Assembly: GCA_026388445.1 (NCBI GenBank)
Contig: JAPLJU010000015.1
Span: 1 to 9,127 of the forward strand
Reading direction: 5' to 3'
Source of the DNA: Deltaproteobacteria bacterium
GTDB lineage: Bacteria; Desulfobacterota; Syntrophia; Syntrophales; UBA2192
DNA length: 9,127 nt
A program made the position numbers and the translations under genes. Of this stretch, positions 1 to 6,084 are shown piece by piece. The notes beneath the pieces were generated by a model. That model worked only from the letters and a program-made list of their open reading frames with translations, made no database searches and was not told the DNA's origin. The number at the start of each line of letters is the position of its first letter. Position 1 is the first letter of the stretch.

Positions 1-246
1 CTTCTTCGCCTCGAGGACGAGAAGATCGTTGATCTCTCTCTGCGGAATCGTGTGATCCCCTCCCTTCTTCCCCACGTAAATGAGGCGCGCATCTTTCTGG
101 GCAAACTGGAGAAGCTCGGCGCTAGCGAGCTGGTCATAGACAATCACATCGGCCCGCATGAGCGCCCTCACCCCCTTGAGGGTGATGAGGCCGGGATCAC
201 CGGGACCGGCACCGACGATGAGGACCAACCCTTTTTGCTCTTTCAT
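1..246 (-). CDS. cobA: Uroporphyrinogen III C-methyltransferase, N-terminal part (cut by window edge)
   Basis: Eighty-two codons are visible before the frame leaves the window. Residues 12-22 read GAGPGDPGLIT, the N-terminal SAM-binding loop of the SUMT/CobA tetrapyrrole methylase family, followed by a VIVYDQL segment (35-41) and a YVGKKGG segment (62-68). By family knowledge the enzyme methylates uroporphyrinogen III at C2 and C7 to give precorrin-2, the committed step to siroheme and cobalamin. The ATG at 246 has GAGGT six bases upstream. The gene follows hemC by 39 bp in the same direction, so it is probably co-transcribed. In related bacteria this position is often occupied by a CobA-HemD fusion carrying uroporphyrinogen III synthase at the C-terminus. 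The missing 3' part prevents checking that. Family assignment is firm; a fusion is only a possibility. Confidence 0.9.
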   Translation of the reverse strand, partial: MKEQKGLVLIVGAGPGDPGLITLKGVRALMRADVIVYDQLASAELLQFAQKDARLIYVGKKGGDHTIPQREINDLLVLEAKK

Positions 247-285
247 ATCGGGACCTCTGAAGGCTTGCTGCGGAACGTTTGTCTT

Positions 286-1206
286 TTACTCACGACAGGC
301 ATAGACGGCAGCGAGAATCTCACGGCCTCCCCTCGAGAGAATTCTCTCGGCGAGCGATTTCCCCAGATGAATATTCTCCCCGATGGGGCCTTTTACCTCG
401 TCCCTCAGAACGACGGAGCCGTCCATATTTCCGACGAGGGCCTGCAGGTGAAGCACGTCATCGGTGATCGTTGCGTGCCCCGCAACGGGAACCTGGCACC
501 CCCCGCCAAGCATGCCCAGGAAGGCCCTTTCGGCCATCACGGCCAGGGCCGTAGCCGGGTCGTTCAGAAAGGAGACGATCTCCCTTGTAGTGTCATCCGC
601 CCTTCGGAGTTCGACGGCAAGCGCCCCCTGACCGACGGCGGGGATCATCTGATTCACGGAAATAAACTGTGTTGCCCGGTCCTCCCAGCCCATCCTTCGA
701 AGACCCGCCGCTGCGACGATGATGCCGTCGAGCTTTTCCCGCTCGATCTTCCTGATCCTCGTGTCCAGGTTTCCCCGGATGGAGACGACCTCGACGGATG
801 GGACAAGGCTCCGGAGTTGAAGACCCCTGCGGAGTGACCCCGTTCCGATTCTCGCCCCCGGTTTCAAATCATCCAGCCTCCGGCCGTCACCGGAGATGAA
901 GACATCGCGAGGGTCTTCCCGCTCGGGGATGGCTCCGATGGCGAGATCCCCGGGGATCTCGAAGGGCATGTCCTTCATGCTGTGAACGGCGATGTCCACC
1001 TCGCCGCGAAGGAGCGCCTCCTCGATCTCCTTGACAAAGACACCCTTCCCGCCGATGACGGAAAGGGACACCGACTGCACCTTGTCGCCCGTCGTCCTGA
1101 TCGGGACGACTTCGATCGTTATCCGCGGGTGCTTTTTCTTCAGCCGCTCAACAACCCAGTTCGTCTGCGTGAGCGCCAGCTGACTCCCCCGCGTCCCGAC
1201 TCTCAA
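286..1206 (-). CDS. hemC: Hydroxymethylbilane synthase (porphobilinogen deaminase)
   Basis: The 306-residue protein matches HemC in length and landmarks. They are GTRGSQLAL near the N-terminus (4-12), HSMKDMP (75-81) with the catalytic aspartate at 79, the GTGSLRR phosphate-binding segment (121-127), RGNLDTR (144-150) and LGGGCQVP (233-240), whose Cys237 anchors the dipyrromethane cofactor. It polymerises four porphobilinogens into hydroxymethylbilane in the cytoplasm. The start is inferred to be TTG at 1206. An in-frame TAG lies about 14 codons upstream with no ATG or GTG between, and AAGGAG sits three bases before the TTG, which is close spacing. The open frame upstream (DKIKERL) could be native N-terminal sequence that has lost its ATG to the adjacent repeat spacer. 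Stop TAA at 286; cobA follows after 39 bp. Confidence 0.95.
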   Translation of the reverse strand: MRVGTRGSQLALTQTNWVVERLKKKHPRITIEVVPIRTTGDKVQSVSLSVIGGKGVFVKEIEEALLRGEVDIAVHSMKDMPFEIPGDLAIGAIPEREDPRDVFISGDGRRLDDLKPGARIGTGSLRRGLQLRSLVPSVEVVSIRGNLDTRIRKIEREKLDGIIVAAAGLRRMGWEDRATQFISVNQMIPAVGQGALAVELRRADDTTREIVSFLNDPATALAVMAERAFLGMLGGGCQVPVAGHATITDDVLHLQALVGNMDGSVVLRDEVKGPIGENIHLGKSLAERILSRGGREILAAVYACRE

Positions 1207-1251
1207 TCTCTCCTTGATCTTATCGTCCTCCGAATAGTCGTCTGTCTAGTC

Positions 1252-1278
1252 TATTTGGTCCGTTTGGTCTATTTGGTC
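1252..1278. repeat. Three tandem 9-bp repeats (TATTTGGTC type)
   Basis: Units are TATTTGGTC (1252-1260), CGTTTGGTC (1261-1269) and TATTTGGTC (1270-1278). The first and third are identical and the second differs at two positions. A partial, shorter GTCTAGTC-like sequence precedes them. The array ends about 45 bp upstream of the hemC start. No function can be read from it. Confidence 0.85.
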
Positions 1279-1338
1279 ATACCGCAAGCGACAGGTGATC
1301 TCGTGGTCTACGCCTCGAGGTTTACGGTCCAAAGATTG

Positions 1339-1513
1339 CCGTGTACCGTACACCCCATACCGTATAACGGCATCCCTATACCTTATACTCATCTCACAAC
1401 TCAAAACTCGCAACTCAGGCCACACGCTACCGCCAATTTTGAATTATGAGTTATGAATTAAATTTTCGATGCTCATCCCCAAACTCAAAACTCAACATTC
1501 AAAATTCAAAACT
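1339..1513. repeat. Degenerate heptanucleotide array, about 25 units in constant register
   Basis: Cut every seven bases from 1339, the sequence falls into related heptamers without a single indel. Early units are CCGTGTA, CCGTACA, CCCCATA, CCGTATA and CCCTATA. Later ones are CACAACT, CAAAACT and CGCAACT, then TTATGAG and TTATGAA, and finally CCAAACT, CAAAACT, CAACATT, CAAAATT and CAAAACT. Neighbouring units resemble each other more than distant ones, so the motif drifts along the array. Seven-base units do not preserve a reading frame unless repeated in threes, and no gene is evident. The array differs from CRISPR in unit size and lacks spacers. Confidence 0.8.
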
Positions 1514-1537
1514 GGCTGCGGTCTTTATCGGCAGCCA
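1500..1537 (-). terminator. Terminator-like hairpin after hemA
   Basis: On the minus strand, immediately beyond the hemA stop codon, TGGCTGC (1537-1531) pairs perfectly with GCAGCCA (1519-1513) across an 11-base loop. It is followed by a T-rich stretch beginning GTTTTGAATTTTG. This fits an intrinsic terminator or attenuator and would partly separate hemC and cobA from the upstream genes. The T-run is interrupted by GAA, so efficiency is uncertain. Confidence 0.45.
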
Positions 1538-1538
1538 A

Positions 1539-2807
1539 TCACTCCCTGTCCAGTTTGAATAACCTCCTCAGCACCGCAACGAACGGGATGGCACTGCCGT
1601 TCTGGCTCTCTTCTTTGAGTCCCGTGATGGGATCGTGGAGAATCTTGTTCACGATGGACGAGGCGAGGATCTCGATGTTCCTTCGCTCCTCCTCACCCAG
1701 GTGCTGCATACCCGAAAGCGTCTTGTCCAGTTCACCTTTCATGATCCCCTCCACTTTGTCGCGCAGCGACACGATCGTGGGGACCACCTCCAGGGTGTTG
1801 AACCAGTCCGTGAATTTCACGACCTCCTCGTCGATGATCTGTTCCGCTTTTTCCGCCTCCTTGAGGCGGCCCCGGATGTTCTCGTCGACGACTTCCTGGA
1901 GGTCGTCGATGTTGTAGAGGTAGGCGTTGTCCACTTCGCCGGCGGCCGGATCGATGTCCCGGGGAACGGCGATGTCGATCAGGAAGAGAAGCCGGTTCTT
2001 GCGCCTGTGAAGCGCTGCCTGGATCATCTCTTTGCTGATGATGTATCCTGCGGCACCGGTGGAGCTGATGACGATGTCCACCTCCTGCAGCTTTTCCTCC
2101 AGGTGTTCAAAATCGACCGGGATGCCGTGAAACTCCTCGGCAAGCCGCACGGCCCTGGCGTAGGTGCGGTTCGCCACGCTGATCCGTTCCGCTCCGTGCT
2201 GGATGAGATGCCGCGCCGCGAGCTCCGACATTTCCCCGGCCCCGATGAGCAGGATCGACCTGCCCTGAAGATGCCCGAGGATCTTCTTCGCAAGCTCCAC
2301 GGCGGCGAAGCTCACCGATACGGCGTTCTCTGCGATGGCTGTCTCGGTGCGGACCCGCTTGGCCGCACGGAAGGCGTGGTGCAGAAGCTTGTTCATGATG
2401 ACGCCGGAGGCGTTCCCCTCCACGCACTGCCGATAGGCATCCTTGATCTGCCCCAGGATCTGCGGTTCGCCCATCACCATGGAATCCAGGCTCGAGGCCA
2501 CGCGAAAGAGATGTCGCACGGCGTCGCTTCCGCGGTGGACGTAGAGACATTTTTCCATCTCCCCCCGCCCCAGATTCCCCTGTGCCAGGATGAAGGCCTT
2601 CATGCTCTCGATGGCCTCATTCATCTCCAGGGTGCTGGCCAGCACCTCCACGCGGTTGCAGGTTGACAGATAGAGGGCCTCCATGATCTGCGGTCCCCTC
2701 ATGATTTCCTTGAGGGGGTCCACGCCGTCACCGCATGAAAAGGCGAGCCTCTCCCTGATCTCGAGGGGAGCCGTCTTGTGATTCATGCCGATCAAAAAGA
2801 TATTCAT
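1539..2807 (-). CDS. hemA: Glutamyl-tRNA reductase
   Basis: The 422-residue protein starts MNIFLIGMNHKTAPLEIRE and has the invariant LSTCNRVE motif (47-54) with nucleophilic Cys50. The ASSLDSMVMGEPQILGQIK segment is at 104-122, the NADPH-binding GAGEMSE is at 189-195, and a helical C-terminal dimerisation region follows. It reduces glutamyl-tRNA(Glu) to glutamate-1-semialdehyde, the first committed step of C5-pathway tetrapyrrole synthesis. The frame is open further upstream, but ATG at 2807 is chosen because the family begins at this MNxFLIGxNHKTA sequence and AGGA lies three bases upstream. The upstream extension overlaps the ccsA/hemX 3' end and is not family-like. The gene lies 26 bp after the CcsA/HemX stop. 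HemA next to HemX/CcsA is a recurrent pairing in bacteria. Confidence 0.97.
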   Translation of the reverse strand: MNIFLIGMNHKTAPLEIRERLAFSCGDGVDPLKEIMRGPQIMEALYLSTCNRVEVLASTLEMNEAIESMKAFILAQGNLGRGEMEKCLYVHRGSDAVRHLFRVASSLDSMVMGEPQILGQIKDAYRQCVEGNASGVIMNKLLHHAFRAAKRVRTETAIAENAVSVSFAAVELAKKILGHLQGRSILLIGAGEMSELAARHLIQHGAERISVANRTYARAVRLAEEFHGIPVDFEHLEEKLQEVDIVISSTGAAGYIISKEMIQAALHRRKNRLLFLIDIAVPRDIDPAAGEVDNAYLYNIDDLQEVVDENIRGRLKEAEKAEQIIDEEVVKFTDWFNTLEVVPTIVSLRDKVEGIMKGELDKTLSGMQHLGEEERRNIEILASSIVNKILHDPITGLKEESQNGSAIPFVAVLRRLFKLDRE

Positions 2808-2833
2808 GATCCTATTGAAAACGGTGCACTGTT

Positions 2834-3526
2834 TTAAAAAATGAATTGACGCCCGAAAAACCAGGCCGCCAATGTCCACATGAGTTTCGGGTCCCACGGC
2901 CAAGGCCTTCCCCAGACCGTGCTCGCCCAGACAGAGCCCACGAGGAGACCCAGAGTCAGCAGGGTAAAACCGGCCAGGAGACTGACATGATTGACGCGGT
3001 CCAGGTCGTCGAGCGACGGCAGGTAGCGGCTCATCGGCGTCATCTTTCGTTGCCGGATCTGGCTGTCCTGGGCCAGGTACAGGATGCCGGCCCCGCAGGC
3101 AATGGCCAGAAGCGCCTCCCCGATGACGGACAGTGCCACATGAACGGGCACCAGGGTCCCCTTCAGGATGTCGGGGACGGAGACATCAACACCCAGCCGG
3201 CTGGAGGCAACGACCATGAGGAGAAAGGCCAGGGGAGATACGAAGGCGCCCAGCACCCGGGTCTTTGTCTTGAGCTGGAAGGCGAGATAGGTTCCCGTCA
3301 TGGCCCAGGCAAAGAAGGACAGCGTCTCGTGGGGATGAATGGCGGGGGTCAGGCCCCGGCTGAAACACCGGAGGGCCAGTGAAACCCCGTGGATCACAAA
3401 AGCAGCGAGCAGGATCCACACCGTCGCCCTGGCGAACACAACCCTCTTGACCATCAGGGAGACCATGTAGCCGAGTGTGGCGACCAGATAGCCCAGGAGG
3501 GCCGCTTTGAAGAGTGTCGCTTCCAT
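2834..3526 (-). CDS. CcsA/HemX-family cytochrome c assembly-type membrane protein, C-terminally truncated
   Basis: The protein has 230 residues with about six full membrane segments (roughly 7-25, 34-52, 67-84, 91-107, 128-151 and 181-202). A tryptophan-rich WGRPWPWDPKLMW loop at 205-217 resembles the WWD haem-handling motif of the CcsA/CcmC/HemX superfamily. His46, His66, His129 and His180 are candidate conserved histidines. Next to hemA, such proteins are usually labelled HemX or CcsA; in Bacillus HemX influences HemA levels, while CcsA proteins handle haem for cytochrome c maturation. The oddity is the end. Relatives continue after WxxxxWxxYA with a helix bearing a conserved His and one more membrane segment, whereas this one stops at AAWFFGRQFIF. 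Only 26 bp remain before hemA, so a deletion fits better than a frameshift. Start ATG at 3526 shares one base with the sirC TAA (TAATG), indicating coupling. Confidence 0.85.
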   Translation of the reverse strand: MEATLFKAALLGYLVATLGYMVSLMVKRVVFARATVWILLAAFVIHGVSLALRCFSRGLTPAIHPHETLSFFAWAMTGTYLAFQLKTKTRVLGAFVSPLAFLLMVVASSRLGVDVSVPDILKGTLVPVHVALSVIGEALLAIACGAGILYLAQDSQIRQRKMTPMSRYLPSLDDLDRVNHVSLLAGFTLLTLGLLVGSVWASTVWGRPWPWDPKLMWTLAAWFFGRQFIF

Positions 3527-4173
3527 TATTTGTCGACCTCGATTTCTTCTCCCGTGAGGTTTCGAATCACCTCCTTGACCTTGTCCCACCGCTTTCCGCG
3601 GATGTGATCGATGATGTCCGATTCAATGATAGACTCGAACAGGGCTTTGTTTTTCTCGGAGGGGTATCCCCGGGAGATGACCTTCCCCCGGATCTGTCCC
3701 ATAATCTTTAGAAAGGTTTCATACTCTGGTCCGAAATGGCGGCCCATCTCCTGTCTCAGCTTCTTCGCAAGGGCCGGGCTCTTCCCGCCGGTGGTGATGG
3801 CGATCAGGAGATCCCCCCGGCGGTAAAGGGAGGGAAGAATGAAGTTGCAGCGTCCGGGATCGTCGACGATGTTGACAAGGATTCCCTGCTTCCTCGCGTC
3901 ACGGCTGACGGCCTCGTTGACCTCGGCACGATCCGTGGCCCCGATCACGAGAAAGGCCCCCTCAATCAAGTCCCTGCTGTAGCCCGCCTTGATGTGGCTC
4001 AAGCGTCCGTCGGCTTTCATGGCCTGAAGCGCCGAAGAAAGGGATTCCGACACCACGAGGACTTCCGCACCGCAGTCCGTCAGTCTCCGGGCCTTGCGCT
4101 CGGCCACCTCGCCTCCGCCGATGATGACACATCTCCTGCCGGAGACATCCAGGCACACGGGATAGTATTTCAT
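3526..4173 (-). CDS. sirC: Precorrin-2 dehydrogenase / sirohydrochlorin ferrochelatase (CysG N-domain, Met8 type)
   Basis: This 215-residue protein begins MKYYPVCLDVSGRRCVIIGG. It has the NAD-binding GGGEVAERKARRL (19-31), LVIGATDRAEVN (75-86), NIVDDPGRCNFILPS (101-115) with the catalytic aspartate at 104 or 105, and TTGGKSPALAKKLR (127-140). It oxidises precorrin-2 to sirohydrochlorin with NAD+. Whether it also inserts iron, as Met8 and CysG do, cannot be decided here. Met1 at 4173 has GAGG nine bases upstream. An ATG two codons earlier (4179) is an alternative. The stop overlaps the ccsA/hemX start. It is the first gene of the leftward set and shares the intergenic control region with prmA. 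Confidence 0.93.
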   Translation of the reverse strand: MKYYPVCLDVSGRRCVIIGGGEVAERKARRLTDCGAEVLVVSESLSSALQAMKADGRLSHIKAGYSRDLIEGAFLVIGATDRAEVNEAVSRDARKQGILVNIVDDPGRCNFILPSLYRRGDLLIAITTGGKSPALAKKLRQEMGRHFGPEYETFLKIMGQIRGKVISRGYPSEKNKALFESIIESDIIDHIRGKRWDKVKEVIRNLTGEEIEVDK

Positions 4174-4214
4174 TATCATGTCCCTCGCAAAAGAACGCAA
4201 TAACAAGGATGTGA

Positions 4215-4243
4215 AAGTTATCATGATGACAGCGAAAATTCAA
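4215..4243 (-). promoter_or_regulatory. Candidate sigma70 promoter for the sirC-hem gene set
   Basis: On the minus strand TTGAAT (4243-4238) is followed by exactly 17 bases and TAACTT (4220-4215). The -10 is preceded by TGA, giving an extended -10 (TGn) arrangement. Transcription would start near 4208, about 35 bases ahead of the sirC ATG. The -10 itself matches the consensus at only three of six positions. Confidence 0.4.
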
Positions 4244-4248
4244 GTTAC

Positions 4249-4277
4249 TTGCAATGTTACGAAAAAAAAGCTATACA
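4249..4277 (+). promoter_or_regulatory. Candidate sigma70 promoter for prmA-rsmE-RDD
   Basis: TTGCAA (4249-4254), a 17-base spacer containing an A8 run, and TATACA (4272-4277). Both boxes match the consensus at four of six positions with ideal spacing. The predicted start is near 4284, leaving a leader of about 68 bases. Its -35 box lies only five bases from the -35 of the divergent hem-side promoter. Confidence 0.5.
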
Positions 4278-4278
4278 T

Positions 4279-4310
4279 TCACGACGTCCAAAAAACGTGA
4301 CTTCATCACG
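4279..4310 (+). promoter_or_regulatory. Alternating TCACG/CGTGA inverted repeats at the prmA transcription start
   Basis: TCACG (4279-4283), CGTGA (4296-4300) and TCACG (4306-4310) occur in alternating orientation. The middle copy can pair with either flanking copy: a 12-base loop on the left or a 5-base CTTCA loop on the right. This may be a bound dyad or a small leader hairpin switch; function is unknown. Confidence 0.4.
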
Positions 4311-4351
4311 GAAAACCTTCGCGGATTCATCTCTTCAGAGGGAGAGGATTT

Positions 4352-5314
4352 ATGCCGGCCAAGACGGAAAAGGCGACGAGCGGGCGTGAAAAGTGGCTCA
4401 AATTCACCATCACCACGCCACCCGAGTTAGCCGAGGGACTCTCGAACTTCCTCACGGAACTGGGAGCCCAGGGGGTCTCCCAGGAAGAGCTGGAGACATC
4501 GGCGCTCACGGATACACCGGAACCCCCTTCCAAGGGTGTGCTGAACGCCTTTATCCCCTCGAATGCCTCGGACCAGTCCCTGATCACCTCCCTCACCACC
4601 TATATCGACAGTCTCAGCGACCTGTTTCCCGACCTGGAGCGACCGCACCTCGCCACCGAGGTCATCGTCGACCCCGACTGGGAAGAGCAGTGGAAGAAGT
4701 ACTTCAAACCGCTCCGGGTCACCCGGAGCATCGTCATCAAGCCCACCTGGGAAAGGTATCAGGCCACGAGCCGGGACACGGTCATCGATATCGACCCCGG
4801 TATGGCCTTCGGCACCGGGCAGCACCCCTCGACGTGGATGTGTCTCGAGGCCATGGAGGAGATCCTCCTGAAGGATCGGAGTTTCCGGGAGTGGCGCGTC
4901 CTCGACGTGGGGACGGGCACCGGTATCCTGGGCATAGCCGCGGCGAAGCTCGGCGCCAAGAGCGTCATGTGTGTTGACATAGACCCCCAGGCCGTGGAAA
5001 TCGCCCACCAGAACGTCGCCGTCAACCGGGTGGGAGACCGCGTGGTCATCGTCAACAGCGACGTGGTCAAGATCAAGGGGACCTTTGAACTCATCGTGGC
5101 GAACCTGACGGCGGACGCCCTGGTCAAGATCAAATCCCACCTCGTCAAGATGATGGAGCCGGGGGGATATCTCATCATCTCCGGGATCATCGAACAGAAT
5201 CGCAAAGACATCGAAAAAGCCTTCTTAAAGGATAAGCTCACCACACACCGGGCGATCACCGACAAGGAGTGGCTCAGCTACGTCTTCAAGAAACCTTCCA
5301 GGATAAACGGATGA
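4352..5314 (+). CDS. prmA: Ribosomal protein L11 methyltransferase
   Basis: This 320-residue protein has an N-terminal substrate-recognition domain (WLKFTITTPPELAEGLSNFL from residue 15) and the PrmA signature DWEEQWKKYFKP (109-120). It also has DPGMAFGTGQHPST (148-161) and the class I SAM-binding motif VLDVGTGTGILGIAAAKLGA (183-202), with acidic VDIDP at 208-212. The VANLTADAL segment (249-257) corresponds to the family's NILAxxL region. PrmA trimethylates ribosomal protein L11 at several lysine/N-terminal amines. The length is slightly above the usual ~293 because of about 14 extra N-terminal residues. ATG at 4352 has GGAGAGG at 4341-4347. The stop overlaps the rsmE start as ATGA. Confidence 0.96.
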   Translation: MPAKTEKATSGREKWLKFTITTPPELAEGLSNFLTELGAQGVSQEELETSALTDTPEPPSKGVLNAFIPSNASDQSLITSLTTYIDSLSDLFPDLERPHLATEVIVDPDWEEQWKKYFKPLRVTRSIVIKPTWERYQATSRDTVIDIDPGMAFGTGQHPSTWMCLEAMEEILLKDRSFREWRVLDVGTGTGILGIAAAKLGAKSVMCVDIDPQAVEIAHQNVAVNRVGDRVVIVNSDVVKIKGTFELIVANLTADALVKIKSHLVKMMEPGGYLIISGIIEQNRKDIEKAFLKDKLTTHRAITDKEWLSYVFKKPSRING

Positions 5315-6084
5315 TCCCCCGGATCTATTTCCCCCGGACGGCGGAGCCGGGTGAGAGCCTGGAGCTCCCGGCCGATCAGTTGCATTATCTCCGGAACGTG
5401 CTGCGACTCAAGGTGGGCGACGCTGCCACCCTTTTTGACGGGCGGGGCTTCGAGTACAGCGCCGTCATCACCGGCCTCGGCGGCCGCAAGGCGCACATGA
5501 GAGTCACCGCAAAAAATCGCATCCCCGTCGAACCGGCCCCCAAGATCACCCTCGCCCAGGCGCTCCCCAAAGGGACAAAGCTCGAATGGATCATCCAGAA
5601 GGCGACAGAAATGGGCGCAACGGGAATCCTGCCCTTCACGTCCGCGCGATCGATCCCGAAGATCCAGGAAAACAAAATTGAGCAAAAGCTCATCCGATGG
5701 CGGAAAATCGCCGCAGAGGCGGCCGAGCAGTGCGGGAGGTCCGACGTGCCGGAGATACCCGGCATCCTCCCCTTTGAAAAGGTATTGAGCCGGGCCGCCG
5801 CGGGCAGCCTGAAGGTCATCTTCTGGGAAGCGGAACCTGAAAGATCTCTCCGGCAGATCCTCAGGGAGAATGCTTTCGGCGTCAAAGACGTTTTTGCCGT
5901 CGTGGGCCCCGAAGGGGGCTTCGCCCCGTCGGAGATCGACAGGGCGAAGTCGGCCGGGTTCGTGACGGCAAGCCTGGGAGGAAGGGTCCTGCGGGTCGAA
6001 ACGGCGGCGCTGGCGGTCCTGGCCATTCTTCAGTACGCCCTCGGCGGTTTTACTGAACCCAATGAGACGGAGCCAAAAACATGA
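5311..6084 (+). CDS. rsmE: 16S rRNA (uracil1498-N3)-methyltransferase
   Basis: This 257-residue SPOUT-class protein carries an N-terminal PUA-like part with HYLRNVLRLKVGD (25-37). Next come KGTKLEWIIQKATEMGATGI (87-106) and EAAEQCGRSDVPEI (136-149). The knotted SAM site follows: VGPEGGFAPSEID (198-210) and LGGRVLRVETAALAVL (222-237). RsmE methylates N3 of U1498 in 16S rRNA within the assembled 30S subunit. ATG at 5311 is chosen over the longer open frame because it sits in an ATGA overlap with prmA, has AGGA seven bases upstream, and gives the family's typical xPRxYFP start. The prmA-rsmE pairing is common. It ends in another ATGA overlap with the RDD gene. Confidence 0.96.
   Translation: MIPRIYFPRTAEPGESLELPADQLHYLRNVLRLKVGDAATLFDGRGFEYSAVITGLGGRKAHMRVTAKNRIPVEPAPKITLAQALPKGTKLEWIIQKATEMGATGILPFTSARSIPKIQENKIEQKLIRWRKIAAEAAEQCGRSDVPEIPGILPFEKVLSRAAAGSLKVIFWEAEPERSLRQILRENAFGVKDVFAVVGPEGGFAPSEIDRAKSAGFVTASLGGRVLRVETAALAVLAILQYALGGFTEPNETEPKT

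Larger units (their letters stand above)
1207..1538. other. 332-bp hemC-hemA spacer made largely of short repeats
   Basis: No convincing gene is present. Going left to right, the stretch holds 9-bp repeats (1252-1278), about 60 bp of unassigned sequence, a degenerate heptamer array (1339-1513) and a hairpin just past the hemA stop (1513-1537). It interrupts an otherwise compact co-directional gene set whose other junctions are 39 bp or less. I did not find a promoter for hemC that I would defend; the TATAAG on the minus strand at 1387-1382 has no good -35 partner. Confidence 0.8.

Noticed and set aside
52..837. A 261-codon plus-strand open frame opposite cobA and hemC
   Set aside because: It is antisense to two well-identified genes; composition is Pro/Gly/Asp-rich shadow sequence with no family resemblance.
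1339..1513. CRISPR array
   Set aside because: Units are only 7 bp, degenerate and contiguous, with no unique spacers and no cas genes nearby.
1635..2666. A 343-codon plus-strand open frame opposite hemA
   Set aside because: It is antisense to a complete, motif-verified hemA, is rich in Asp/His/Val/Leu as expected from reading the complement of GC-biased codons, and has no recognisable domain.
4427..5140. A 237-codon minus-strand open frame opposite prmA
   Set aside because: It is a shadow of prmA, whose SAM-binding and PrmA-specific motifs are intact.
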